Below are positions 46,868 through 60,700 of a stretch of DNA of 64,000 bases, in pieces. Where the stretch lies: assembly GCF_009389715.1 (NCBI RefSeq), contig NC_052392.1:35447144-35511143 (forward strand). Reading direction: 5' to 3'. Under the pieces are notes generated by a model, which was not told where the DNA came from, did not search any database, and saw only the letters and a program-made list of their open reading frames with translations. The translations under genes and the position numbers were made by a program. How positions within the stretch are numbered: the first letter of the stretch is position 1; the number at the start of each line of letters is the position of its first letter. Origin of the DNA: Phoenix dactylifera (lineage: Eukaryota; Streptophyta; Magnoliopsida; Arecales; Arecaceae).

Positions 46868-48245
46868 TCTAACACCCATCTCATCAGCTAATAAAGAATT
46901 GGGCATAGTCTACTTGACTGGTCAAGCTGTAAAAGTTGGAGTAGGAGATGAAAAAAAAAGATAGAGCCTTGTTCGCCTTGGAGTAGGAGATGGAAGAAAA
47001 AGATAAAGTCTTGTTCGACTTGGAGTAGAAGACAAACTCCTTTTTCATATCGATTTCCTATGGGAGCTAGAAAATCTAGCCTCCATCGACTATTTAAAGA
47101 CCCCCCATACCCCCTTTCGCCTCACCGGCGATAGGTTTTGCTGATCGCCATCGTCGATTTCTTCTCCTTCTCCTCTTAACTTGCAACGGTCTTAGCTCAC
47201 GGTGCTCACTGGAGATTTCAGTTGAGCGCTTGCCGGAGTTTTAAATTCTGAGAAGGATTTTTGAAATTTTTTGAATCTATAGTTTGGTTTCGCTCACAAG
47301 GTAAGTAACCTAACACTTCAAAATATGTTTTCTAATGACCTTTGAAAAATTATAATTAGTTTATTAAATTTGATTATGATCTCTATTTTAAATTTGATTA
47401 AACAAATTGAGCATGCTATTACTACTATTCTAATTGTTCTAACATATGTATTTTAATATTCTTGTAATTTGAAAATTATGATTGATAATTTATGAAATTT
47501 GTTTTGTATATATATTCTCAGCACTGTTATGATTTGACCCCGTCAATGGAGATTATTCGTTGGCCATGTCTCCTTGTAATATGAGAAATTAGTTTCGACA
47601 TGGAGTCACTAGTAATTAGAATAGTGATATCTGTTATCTGGCATTTTGTGCATCATATATCTGCTATCTGACCCATGCCACTGGGTTACGTGGCCATAGC
47701 CTGATGTTGGGTATAGTATTAGTTTTGAAAAATAAATTTTGAAAGAATTATGTGTATTACTCAAGATTTGATTTATTCTCAATTAGTATCATGTTATTCG
47801 ATTATTTATTTGTTTGGCATGCTTAGACCCCACTTTAATATGTTATGTTGCTTATTAAGCTGATGTAGCTCATTATTCTTTTTTTTCTATTTTTCAGATC
47901 CTAAATCATGATTGTTTGGGAATTAGGAGAGTGCGCTAGGTCTTCTGAAGATATTCGTGATTATTTGGATTTCTAACTTAATTTAGTTAGACTGGTTTAG
48001 TTTAGTTTGAACATTTTATTCGATTTGAATAATAATAATTAGTTGGAATATTTTGACTTATGTTAGTTTGGATAATTGATTATAAGGGTTATTTGTTTAG
48101 ATCTTGATTAAATTAATTTTTGAGGATCGAACTATTATTATTATTATTTTGAGATTATTATGATTTCATCAGTAGCTTTGCATGCTTGTATGATTTGCTC
48201 TGTAGGTATGCGGCGTCTGTTATGCTCTAGGTTCGGGACATGACA
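46868..48245 (+). mobile_element. Probable solo LTR of a gypsy-type element
   Basis: The right end GGTTCGGGACATGACA resembles the TGACA ends of plant gypsy LTRs such as the one at 8103. The left end TCTAACACCC resembles TGTAATACCC. Flanks are GGTAG and AATAG, 3 of 5 identical. A TATA-like TATTTAAAG at 47091 is followed by a C/T-rich leader, as expected of an LTR promoter. There is no primer-binding site or internal domain after it. A duplicated TTGTTCG(C/A)CTTGGAGTAG word lies at 46969-47030. The borders are tentative. Confidence 0.45.
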
Positions 48246-48588
48246 AATAGTCAACTTGCATTTTTGCCAACCGACTGGAACCAATATACTCTTCAAATTT
48301 TTGTAAATATAGTATGAAATTATCGTATAATTTGTCAAATTTAATGGTCTCCACTCATATTTCCTCCAATAGAGATTCCTTGATTAATTCCATACTGAGC
48401 TACAGAGTTTATCTGAAAGATCTCTCTCTATCATTCTTTTTTGCCCTCTGTCAGTTTTATACATTTTTAAGAGAGTTTCTATCAGGGTATGCTATCTGTG
48501 TGCTGGCAATTATGAACAACTGCACTACCTCTGTGTCATAAATCAAGGCATTCTTCTTGTGGAAGCTTTTCAAACTCAACTCTGTTTT

Positions 48589-49004
48589 ATTGCTTAGTTT
48601 AAGCATTGTGAACTATATGCAAGGTTGAGCTGCATTTTTTTGCATATCAGGTTTCCTGCTGGAACATGTGTTACAATACTTACTATTGACATCAGACTCA
48701 GAAAAAGACTTCGTTATCTAGGTGCATTATGGATCTTGTTATTGAATGTCACTTGGTTTCTCTTGGTTCTGTATAAAGAGTTTTAATGAACTTGTTGGTC
48801 TATTGTTTAGTTTAAGCATTGACAACTATATGAAAGGTTGAGCTGAAGTTCTTGTAGAAAAGGTTCGTGCTGGAATATGCATTACAATTGACATCAGATT
48901 GTAAAAATAGACTTTGTTATTTAGGCATGCTATGGATCGTTTTATTGAACCTCACTTGGTTTATCTTGGTTTTGTACAATAAGTTTCAACTATGTTGTTA
49001 GTTT
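48589..49004. repeat. Tandem duplication of a 213-bp non-coding unit
   Basis: Copy 1 begins at 48589 and copy 2 at 48802. Shared words in the same order are TTTAGTTTAAGCATTG (one base different in copy 1), AACTATATG, AAGGTTGAGCTG, ATTGACATCAGA, TATGGATC and CACTTGGTTT. Divergence is moderate, so the duplication is old. Confidence 0.85.
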
Positions 49005-51539
49005 ATTTACTGTCATATGTCTTCAATAAACATGCCATGCATTTTTTTAATGGAGTTCTTCTTTTTTTTTTTGAGGATTTGATTTTATCCACTAAAGCCA
49101 CAATTTTGCAGGTTCTTAGAGTCTTTATCTTGATGTTGGAATGGATGAGATCTGAGTATGGGATAGATTTAGACTTAATTGTTGCATAGGGAAGAGGGAA
49201 AGGAAGAATTTGAGTGTTTTGTTGTTAAATATAGATAGGGAAGTCAGTTTGATTGGTAAATGTAATTCAGAATGAAGAAGTATGGAGGAAAACATTTTCT
49301 AGGGGTCTGTTACTTGGATCCTCAACAGATTTTGGATCTTAATTTCATTTGTTAGGCCAAATTACATTTATTGGGGCTAATTTGAGCTATAATTTCCTTT
49401 TATGTTGACATGAAATGAAGAAAAAGGAAAAAAATAAAAGGTTTCTTTAATAATTTCACTCTAGAAAAATGCCATCCTATTTACTTTTATAGGAAGGCTT
49501 TTAAGGTATGTGTTAAAGCAAGTCACTAATTTTTTTTAAAATTTTCTGACCTAAAATAGTTCAAACTAGAATTTATAAAGAACATTTCTACTCAAATCCT
49601 CCTATATAATTTATTGCTATTGACTGAAATTCAAAAATAACTGGCCTTGGCTGTTAGAAACATAGTTAAGAAGTGGGTGGTTACTGATAATAATGCAGTA
49701 AGAAACTATGATTGCTGATATAGAAGATATTAGACTTCTCTTCCATGACTTGAAATATGATGATAATTGAATGTAAATTATGTTATAATTGACTGGAACA
49801 AGTAATAAAATTGAATATTTCTGAGCTGCCAATGTTTCTTTCTTCCCTAAGCCTAGGTGATAACATCTTTAGTTCCCTGTCCGCTACCAATTTGCTTTGG
49901 AAATGTTTATGCATGTAATGTAATGTTTATCTGAAGGCATGATTATCTTATTTAGGTTTTCAACTAACAAAAAGGAAAAGCTTCTAGAAGGCCATGAAAG
50001 AAATATATTATGCACTGTAAAATCAATGGTTGTCCTTATTTCTAGAGGAGCTTCTAGCAAAACATAGCTACAAACTGCAACCAGATGTGGAACTGGCTAG
50101 GCCTCAAGGCTATCTTTACCTCTTGTTATTTATATTTATTGCTCCACTCCAAATCTTAAACAATATTGAAGAATAACTTTCCTGAGATAGCTGTATTCTT
50201 CAGGGCAATCTATTGTTCTATCACATTAGTATGGTCTCCAGCCCACTTGGGCTTGTCTCGGAAGAACTTAATTAACTCCGTACTCCCCCTGCTAAGACTT
50301 TCCCGATCATATTTTGCCCTTCCTGGTTTGTGCTGCAATCTTCAAAAATTTCACCCTAGGGATTAAAAATGAACATGCTTTTCACAAAATTTTCAATTCA
50401 TCTCCCTTAGTTCTATGTTAGAGATGACGTTACTAATTCTACCTTAGACATTTGTTCTTCCCTCCTAACATCAGGCACCTTGTAAGGCGAAGGTCCTGGT
50501 GAGCATTGGAACACATGTATAATTGTTTTTATGCCATCACAGACAAAAAAGTTAGAAGAATAAAAAGAAGGAAGAAGAAGGGAAAACAACAGAAACGACT
50601 TCATTTTAATTGTCTCATAGCCCCTCAGCGCAGAACTGTGGTTGCATCAGAAATGGTCACCTTTTTTTATCATTTTCCAGTCATATTTCATCATCATAAC
50701 TGATTGCTTATTATCAAGATTCTGGATTCCATTACTTTGATGGTTCAAGGCCATGGGCATCATTAAACATGACCTTGATCTCCATAATGCATTACCTATC
50801 TCAACTAAGATTGTCAAAACTGATCACTCTTTTTGTCCATTTCCATATAAGTATTTTTCAATAGTACAACATCAGTTACCCTGAGGAATTCTTCTGTTAT
50901 CTTGGTCTTTCTGCAATGCTTCCATCTAATATCTGATTTTCTTTTCTTACAAAAGAAAAAGTTCATTGCATATTTAGAGACTTTTTCTATTCCTTTCATT
51001 GTAATTGTTTGCCAAACAAAGGAGGAAACAAGGCAGCTGCGTCTTAATCAACATGCTATAACATTGCCAACTTTCAGTTGTTTTGCCTTGCCCAAGCATG
51101 AAAAGGCAATATCAAGGGACAACTCAATGTAGAGTGCTATTCTACATGCATGGTTGCTTGTTTCATCTGAAGAAAGTGACGAATCAGGATGCCTTTATAC
51201 CTTGCAGTTAGGGCTTGGCAATGAGTTCGATTAATGATTTTTGAATTTGTTCATGTTTTCGTTCATAAATATCAGCTCTCTGAGACTGATTCATTCTGGT
51301 ATATGATAATTGTCACAGATGTTAGATGATCTGAGCGACATCATATGTCTTTAATCTATCATGCAAAGATGGGGACTCTAGATGTGACTAAAGCGGTAAA
51401 TGAATAGCAAGGTGGCTCATCCTCACATGCATTTGACTAAATGCTGGGGTTGTCCATGTTTGGCTCGTAGGAGTTCATATTTAGCATGTGGACTCAAGCT
51501 TCCCATAATCAGAAAGGAGCAAAGAAGAGGACTAGTATA
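49005..51539. other. Non-coding DNA, no feature identified
   Basis: AT-rich sequence with short open frames only. Nothing supported. Confidence 0.5.
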
Positions 51540-51547
51540 GTTTGACA

Positions 51548-52139
51548 CAGCGCATACCGAACCGGCCTACGCCGGAGCCTTGGAAACCAGTACAGGTCGG
51601 TTTCTTGCCGGAGACGAAGAAGACGAGGAGAAAAAGAGAGAGCGCGGGGAAGAGAGGGAGGGAGCCCACCTTCGGCCGCCATCAGAGAGCCGCGGAGGGG
51701 CGTCGGAGGCCGGTGGGGGGCGGCGGAGCCCGGCGGGGGACGGGGGAACCCGCGGGGGCGCTGGGAAGAGAGGGAGGGAGCCCACCTTCGGCCGCCATCG
51801 GAGAGCCGCGGAGGGGCGTCGGAGGCCGGTGGGGGGCGGCGGAGCCCGGCGGGGGACGGGGGAACCCGCGGGGGCGCTGCGGAGGCCGCGGCGCCGCAGC
51901 GCCCCCGTGGGTTCCCCCGTCCCCCACCGGCCTCCGACGCCCCTCCGCGGCTCTCCGATGGCGGCCGAAGGTGGGCTCCCTCCCTTTCTTCCCCGTGCTC
52001 TCTCTGGTTCTCTTCTTCTTCCCCGGTTCTGGCGGGGAAGAGCTTCCCGGTTCATACCGCCCGGAGCACGGTACGAACCGGCCCGTACCGGTCCGGTAGG
52101 CAACCGGTACGCCTACCGGATCTGGTACGGCGGACCTTG
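51548..52139. mobile_element. GC-rich fold-back hAT-type element, 592 bp
   Basis: An exact 8-bp duplication, GTTTGACA, flanks it (51540-51547 and 52140-52147). The left end is CAGCGCATACCGAACCGG; the right end on the other strand is CAAGGTCCGCCGTACC. Inside are two direct copies of a 116-bp GC-rich unit (51647 and 51763), followed by an inverted copy (51898-51993) lacking about 20 bases. Purine-rich GAAGAAG at the left and CTTCTTC at the right extend the inverted arms. All long open frames here are by-products of GC content. Confidence 0.88.
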
Positions 52140-52147
52140 GTTTGACA

Positions 52148-54790
52148 TTAGCTATTGAAATTATTACATGATTTAGTTAATATAAATATTTGCTGTGAAT
52201 GTTCATATAAATATTAATGCACGTATATTTGCATCCACAATCCTGCATTTGTCAAACTTGCATTCCCATTTAGATTAGCAGGGTATGTTGCACGTGACGC
52301 AGAGTAGAAGTTTTTTTTGAATTTGCTTTGATATATGATATTTTAAGACATACTTAACTTCAAAATGATACCATCTTATGACACTCAGGGCAAGATTAGG
52401 TTTCTCAGTTCAGACAGGTCTGATGCTGGACAATGACATTTAGAATATCTGTTATGAGCCTGGAGTCAAAAGGTAGATGATTATCATCAGAAGGGCAGCC
52501 GGTGTTGTAGATGACAATTGAGGACACAATTCTTTTGGTGCTATGTTATTTTATTTAGACCGTTACTTGCATTAATTCAGGAACCGCTTTGAGAATCTTG
52601 AAGATGGAGTAGTTCAATCCCCGATAGATTGGATTACGTTAATTTGGTTCTATTGCACTTTCGGCCTTAAAGCAGCTGTCGACCTGGTTTATGTTCCACA
52701 CCTTTTTTCATATGGATAATTATTGGCAGTGAACAATCTGAGTATGTGCATATTGAGTCAGTGTTTTTTTTTTATTTTTTAATGAGTGTTTTCCTCTTAT
52801 TCAATCTTCTGGAATTCTAATTGATTATTGGACAATCAATTACAGACTACCATAACCATCAACCTTTTTCCAACTATTTAGTGCCAGCTTTAGGACAATT
52901 AGTTATGAATATAATTTAAAATCAAGTTGAATCATTAACATGTCAAGGTTGATGACAGTTGATGAACTAATTTTTGTAAATATATTATATTAGTGAAATT
53001 GTTTAAAGAACTGTGCTGTCTGCTTCTTAACTGATAGATGAGAGCAGGTTAAGACATGCTGAGATAGATCGCACTGTCATTCCTTGTAGTTGTCCTTGTT
53101 TGGAACAATATCTCTGCCTGAAATCTGGCAGAGCTTGTTTTGTGCCAGTCACTGGCCTTTCAGTGTTATCCAACTTTTCAGCATGTTTACAATTCTAGAA
53201 TGTTCATGCATTTGTTTACATCTCCTGTAAGCCAGCTAAATTTTAAGTTCACATGACCACAATGAAATCATACCTTCCAGGCCAGAAATAAAGTTAAAGA
53301 GGAATCTCCAAGCAACGACAATGTAGAAACCTACAGCCAAAACTAAACTTAGAGAAATCTCGAGGCCATGACAATATTTAAGTAGGTTTCTTCATCCTTC
53401 ACAAGAGTGGCAATTCATTTACACTCTTCTTTCAAGAAGAGTTTGATTGCCAATTTGTTTACACAACACATAGGATATATCACTGTCAAATGAAGTCCAT
53501 AGAAGGCTAAACTAGGATAATCTTGATCCGGTCACAGTACACCACGTTGTAAGATGATTAAGTCAGATGTCCATTAAGGTTGAACAAGCTGATAAGCATT
53601 CTTCCTGAAACTCGGTTGGCTTTTAAGCATTAAGCCTGTCGGGGCCATCGGCGGCTACATCTATAAGTAGTCGAGATTAGAAAGGAGCACTTCAAGGACT
53701 GTTAATTCAGTAGTTAGCTGGCTTATCACATAAATCTTAGTACATAACTTGCTAATATAAGGCAAATGGTTGGGACCATACGCTGCTGACCTAATTTTGA
53801 ATATATCTATAATGCGATCAAATTGAACGAGAGAAAAATCATAATATTCAGTTTTCCTTAAATAAAATATAAAGAAAACAAAACAAAAATCGTTCTTCTC
53901 TAGACAAAGTGGATAATAATTATACAGCTCATGCACCTACCTTTGTGTAAGACCCAATAAAATATTGGACTTAATTAACTATTGCTAAATCGTGGACAAC
54001 ATCAGATTGGCTATTGCAGCACTTTCACTAATTGGTCGTTAATATCTTAATGTGCAAAAGAACCAATAAATCATGACTTCTAAAACCTTACGGTTATCTC
54101 TCGTGCTCATTAACAGGGGCAGCCTTTTCAGAGCTACGCCATCATGCATGCAAACGATACTCTCACCTCTTAAGGACATGCTAGGGCTCCAAGGGTCCTA
54201 AATTTGTCCAAAAGGTGCTAAAAGTGCAAGCATTCTGAGCTGGCTGCACCAGCTGGCTGCAAGGCTTGCCCACTTGCAACACTAGTAAGCCTGTGCTTTT
54301 GGACGTGTGTTTCCTCAAAACTTCGTGCTCTCTCTCTCTCTCTCTCACACACACACAAAGAATAAACAAGCATTTTTAGCACTACATTAGTTAGAACCTT
54401 CTGCTGACAGCTTGAGAATATTTTTTTTTTTTTGGCTCTTGTTAATACCTCTGTTGAAAGCATCCAGACACGTGTACCCTGTGCTTACAAGAAACGAAAG
54501 CCTTCAGCATGTCCTCCAGAACAACAACAAAAAATAAAATAAAATAACAGCTACTCTCATTTTTGGTCATTTAAAGTAGGATTCGAGAACAACTAATTCT
54601 TTAATATCATTCGAATAGGTTACAGTGTGAGACTTACCATTACAAAACAGGTTATCCAACCCTGAACTGAATACAAGGCATTGAAAGCAGATTAACAAAC
54701 ACTAATTTGGAGAATTACAAGGTGAGGTGAAAAGAGAGGCTGCAAGGAGAAAAAAGCAAAAGTATGCTGATCAGAAAACATACAGGAAAT
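52148..54790. other. Non-coding DNA; (CT)n(CA)n microsatellite
   Basis: No gene seen. A compound repeat of CT followed by CA units lies at 54328-54357, and a T run at 54421-54434. The last few hundred bases should include the 3' UTR of the minus-strand gene that follows. Confidence 0.55.
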
Positions 54791-57700
54791 TTACTCCACC
54801 CAGTTGATGTCCAAATCCTTCAGCTTCCTGAGCCATTTCTCTGTGTCTTGAGGAATATAGGGCTTACTTTGTATCTTTTCTTCACCATCCGGTTCACTGC
54901 GTGCCTTGAAATCATGTTGCTCTTCTCTGTCGAAGTCCAAATGTCTTCTGGGATGTCTCGGCTTAAGAGATAAAAGGCGACAAACCTCCTGCAGGCCACC
55001 CCATTTTTCCAATGCCCGAGCAATATCATAGCGTCCTAGCAACATGCATAGAGCAAAGGTGACAAAGATAGAGGGGGGAAATGAGGAAGAAATGTGATAT
55101 AGAGCTTAAGCTGTCACGTTAGTTGAAACTTGAAAGCCATCGGCCCTTCTGCAGCCATCTTTCAGTAAATTAAATTTACAACTTGGAAAGCTACACCTTT
55201 CATCTGCTACTAGGGATAACTTGGACCCAGCCAGATTATGGAGAATACATTAATCACCTATAGTAACAGACGATGAGTCAAGATTTACTTCTTACAATTA
55301 TTATGTGTGGTGTCAGGGGTCCTATTGTAATCATCTAGAGCCTGAAAAATGTATCAGGCAAAGCAATGGTATCAGATAAATTGATAGACCAGCACCCATT
55401 GCTCCACCACTGGTCAGCCATAATTATACAGGGCATCGAGGTTGGGCAAGAACTGAAAGTAAATTTACTGCCAGGACATGGCTTTCTGTTTGGCCTTTAC
55501 CATCACAGCCATCTAGCATCTGTTAGACAGCCAGCATGGGTCCATCCAAGCAAGATAAGTGGTATTTAAAGAATATCACAGTTGTCCCTCACCTGCACGC
55601 TCAAAAGACTTCCTACTGGGCATGTAAGCAGGATCCATTCCCCAGCTCTTCTGGAACCGTCTTATCTGCATGGAAAACAGGTCATTTACAAAGCCAGCAT
55701 TAATAGTTTAATCAACAAGAACAGATAGATATATGGCAACGAAGTTCAGGCATTGGGCACAATCAGTTTGTAGTGTCATTTTGTTTTCTAGATGCTAGAG
55801 GTTCAAAGAACCAAGAGAACTTTGCAGAAAAGGCCGTCTTTATTTTTTGAATTTGCAGATTTGGACCACTTCTATTTTTCGTTTTTTACACGGAAATGAC
55901 CAAGTTTCAAATTTTTGGACAATTTTGCCTTGGATTTAAATATGCATTCCAGCCCATGAATGCGCACTGCAAGCTCAACAAATATGTGCATTTGCATAAA
56001 AAATACAAGCATTTGAATAAAAGTAATGTATTTATGTGCCTTCAACTCAAAATGTGTATCTGTTCGGATTGGTGCCAAAAGGAAAAAATAAAAGTGGTCT
56101 GTATTTGCAAAGGGAATAATAAAGTGGGCCATTTTCACATATCCCCAAGAAATGATACAGCGATGATGTAGATCCTAGTCTCCTAGACAAAGCTGAATAA
56201 AGAAGCAGCAAATATAGGACAATAGAGAAGCTGGAGAAGAGAAGATTGCTTATCCAGCTTATCATTACCTCTTCTTGCAAATTCTCTAGGTTATCCCAAT
56301 AGCCACTTGGCTTGCGATGTTTGTAAGCAAGTGAAAGGTTCATCAAGTCTGCAATCTTTCTGAATCCACCCATGCGAGTTATTGCCTTCTCAATATCCAC
56401 TCGTCCATGCATGCGAAGTTGCTTCCTCATAGGCATAAACCCATCTTGACCATACCTTGAGATAAATGACATCAACTCAGCTTTGAGAACTTCAATATCT
56501 CTTTGTAAACCTGGAACCTTGGGTCTCTGTCTCAAAGGAATTGCTGAGACATCGGTAATAGAAACATGTTCAGCTGGCTTGCTTTCTATGACATGCACAT
56601 AGTTGGAAACTGGAACCACTAGTTTGTCAGGATACTTTGGGGGTTCATTTCCGGCAGCTTCTCTTTTTTCAACAAAATCACGAATGGCACATAAGTTGGA
56701 TGGAAGATCTTCATATATAACCTGAAATATAAAGAACTGGTAATTTGTCGGACTTCAAGAAATTAATGCTCACCAATTTGTTTCAACACAAGAAACCTAT
56801 TAAGCTACAAGAGTATCTATCATCCCTGAGAAATCAGTAACCCACAAAATTTGCCATTCATAAAGGAAGATCAGAATAGAAGAAAACTCTCATAGGAGCT
56901 GAGCCAGACACATATAGTAGCAGAGCCAGATTATAACCCAAATGATATGATATCTGGTCATTACCAAAGAGTCACATGACAACTTGACAAATTCAGGCTA
57001 CCTTCCAACAACAATGCACCAGCGAGCCTCATTTGACAACGAATAGATCAATCAAACAGAAAATGCCTCTTTTGAAGAGCCAATCAAGCTTCTAATTCAG
57101 GATTCCTTAGTAGTTTTCATATCGATTTTGAAGAGAAGGCAATAAATGATATTAATTGAAGATTCTTTTATGGATACCAGAGATTGGATTATGTCCAACT
57201 AGAAGGAACAGAAAATATGTAATATGCATGTAGAGAAGCTGATCAAAATAGACTTTTAAGCAAAATGGATGTGAATGTTACACAATATCATAAGGAGGTT
57301 ATACTTGTTTTACAAGCACTGCTGATAAATAATATTGATTAAAAGAAAAGGTCGTGAACATTCAAAAGGGCCCTAAAATATTAAAATTTATCAGGCATAA
57401 CTTATCAATCTTTTTACGAAAAGAGAAAATTTGCAAGAACAACCACAATATAAATGCCTGAAAGAGCTTCCACATATGGCATTCAATATTTCGCAAACAG
57501 TGAGTGAGATCGCTTCTCAAAACTGTTGACTGAAGATATACTAACCTGCATAGAAATTTCTATGCAGACGTCTGTAACAGATATTTATCTTCTCCACAAA
57601 ATACAGACATGCATTAGGGTACAAACTACACAATGTTTATACCTCTTCCAGAATAGCCTCTGATAGGAAGGTATCTTTGTGCATTTTTGACTCTACAATA

Positions 57701-60700
57701 TACTTCAATAGTGTATGTTGATCTCCAAGCTGTTCTAGAATCCATTTTCCTTGAAATGAATCAAAATCCCCTTCAACTTGCTCAAAGCTAATCTCACATT
57801 CAAGTTCTTCATGCAAATCCAAAACAACACGGGCGTGAAGAACCATATATAATAGGCCCTTGCAACCCTCCTGCAAAACAAAAAACAATGAAATTTTCTT
57901 TTCTTCCTCTCAAAAACTGTAATAACTAAGTGAGAACATACTGCTGACACACCATAGGAGGTAGCTAGAGATTTCATGAAGATAAAGTACTCATGAATGA
58001 AAATTACATCATCCTGACATAATATGAGAAAGAGACAAGGATTCTGCAAAAGGAGGCAATGCATCAAACTGAGACATTATATATTATACCCAGCATCAAT
58101 GCTTATAAGGCAAGTCATTATGCAATTAATGTGAAAGTCTTACAATGAAAACTATTAACCACATTATTTCACTAAATGATGTATGATGATGTTATGAAGG
58201 ATGTGTGGAATATGGAGATTAGATAGGAAGGTAACTATGGAGAAAGACATGATGCCCGCAGTTTCAATAAGCACATAACTATGTGGCATGTGGTGCTTAC
58301 ATTAGCAAAGTTGTTGGCAAGTGAACATGTGGACATGCTGTAGAATCTGAAATAAGACGTTCCTAGGAGATGATCATGCCTCCATACTTACAGATAGGAA
58401 TTTTAAGGACAAAAAAGGAGAGAAACCTTGCCTTGGAAGTAAAACTTATCTATTGGTTAGGCAATAATAGTGGAAAGTTTGTGTTTCATTTTTCCTTTTG
58501 GTGGCTACGGAGGGCACAGCCAACAACATCATAGTCTACTGTGTTTCATTTTTCCTTTTGGTGGCTAAGGAGGGCACAGCCAAAAACATCATAGTCTACT
58601 GGTCAGTAAGAAGAACAAATTAACAGGAGATCATTATTAAAAACATGGCTTTTAAGGTCAGTACTTCCATTACACCTTTTTTGAATCTTATATGATCTCT
58701 TATGGTGTTTCTCTAATCAGCATCATCAGTTATAACGATGATTGGTAATTGATCAATTTTAAGATAAAATTCAAAAGGGGTTTTATATCTGATGGATCCC
58801 ACTCATTATTTATCAACCAAGATCATGGTTGTGGGATTGGAAACATGGCCAACCAACTAAAGATCTGACTGATGGGTTAATTTTGTAATTGAAAATCAAA
58901 GTCAGATAGATAAATTGCAGTTGATATGGTTGCGTCAAAAATCAAAATCAAGACCATCAATTATATATGGATGAATAATTGGATGAATAATTGAAAACCT
59001 TGACTGACAATTTGATTTGATTTGATTTGATTATAGAGCAAAACAAAATTTTCAAATTTTCTTTGAAGGATTTGGCAGGAACTTGCGAGGAAAAGTATGT
59101 GGCACATTGAGATGACATAGAAAAGTAGTTGTGAAGATACAAATGTGGCACATGAAGATTGGGTTAGAAGTACTTACCTAGTGGATGGATGGCACATTGA
59201 GATTACCTTAGAAAGTGATAAGTAGGTGGGCATTTTATCTTTATCCTTAGTTATCTTCTGTAATGCAGTTTAACCTTCAGTGATCTTCAAAATTGTAATT
59301 TTTATTTTAGTCACCTTATGAATTGTTTTAAACTATATGCGTGATCCACTCAATTGGTCAAACCATGGCCGGTACGTACCGACGGACCTAGACCGGTACC
59401 GGATCCGCGTGGAATCCGGTACCGGATGTTTTTTTAGGAGAACCGACCGGTACGTGGTCCGTACCGTCGGTACTGGCCGGTACCGCTTGGTATCGGCATC
59501 GTACCGGTGCGAACCGGCCGGTTCGCACAGGTACATCAATTTTTTTTTTCAAAACAACCACAGCGCCGTGCCGTACCGGGCCGGTACGGGTACCAGTATC
59601 GGCCACCGGTACGCCGACCGGTACCGGTGCGGCAAACCTTGGGTCAAACAAACCTACCCATCATTATTCAATCCAACAGTGAATGGGAAGTCCTCTTCAT
59701 TGAAGTGTTTTTTCATAAAAGTAAAAAGGACTTATCAAATGGTCCAATCGGAAGAATCAACCATTAGATGGTTGATTGGCAAAGCAAGGACTTGCCCATT
59801 GTTGATTGCTTGATCACTCAGTCAATTTTGGTGCAAAAATGGGAAACATACACCTTTATATCATCTAGCTTTTCATTAGTTGTATCAGTACAGATTTAGC
59901 TGTTGGTTGCATCGCAAGTTAATGAAAACCAAAGCAGATAAAGAAAAAATGTGCCTATAAGGTAGATTATATCCAAGATATTAAAGGGGAAAATCACTTC
60001 AAGTTTGGCAACTGTGACGGCTTCAGGGATCAAAGAGAGGAAAATAGATGCATCAAAGTAGAAGGTCAGCAAAATGATTATAACATTCCATAAGATCTTC
60101 TACATCATACCTGTAGAATGCGAACCTTATTATTATCTCGAGACAGGATTTTACTGATAGCCAAATTTGGAACAATCCTGTGGAGGAAAAAAAAACCATT
60201 AGGAACAAGTTTATACTAAACAGTACAGGAGATTGAATAAACTTAACAAAGGGAATGCATTAGTACTTAGCAATTAGTTAAAATAAATTATCAGATGAAT
60301 AAAACACAAGTAATAGATACAAGCATTTACAGAAGCATGATATTTCTTTGCTACACATTTGGGACAAAAATCTTGCAACAACTCTACTTTTTAATAATTA
60401 AAAAAGGTGACTATCAGAGGATCAGCATTTCCTGATATCATGATATCATGGAAGAAGTTTGCATTAGTTAATGTGTGAAGTAATGCAGTTACGCTAAGTA
60501 AACTGACAAATAAAAACAAAAGCATACATTTAATGTTTGCATAATAGAAGTAGAACTCTTCCACAACGAAAAAAAGAAACATAAAGAAGAAATGAGTACT
60601 CAGGCAATGCCTCGTAGGTAGTCAACACATTCCATACTTCTCGAATTGGTGCCTTGACCGTGATGCTAGCAATAACACATCGATGAGCCCCTCCATTTTC

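Larger units (their letters stand above)
57871..60110 (-). other. Largest HCF145 intron (2.2 kb)
   Basis: The intron begins CAG/GTATGATG and ends TTTTGCAG. It carries a 60-bp tandem duplication (58481-58600), a (TTGAT)n run near 59008-59030 and a hAT-type element (59364-59641). The other introns are 97 to 921 nt long and hold nothing notable. Confidence 0.85.

Noticed and set aside
51542..52158. Overlapping open frames of 168-192 codons on both strands
   Set aside because: They arise from the GC-rich fold-back element. The repeated words come from its duplicated modules and no protein family is recognisable.
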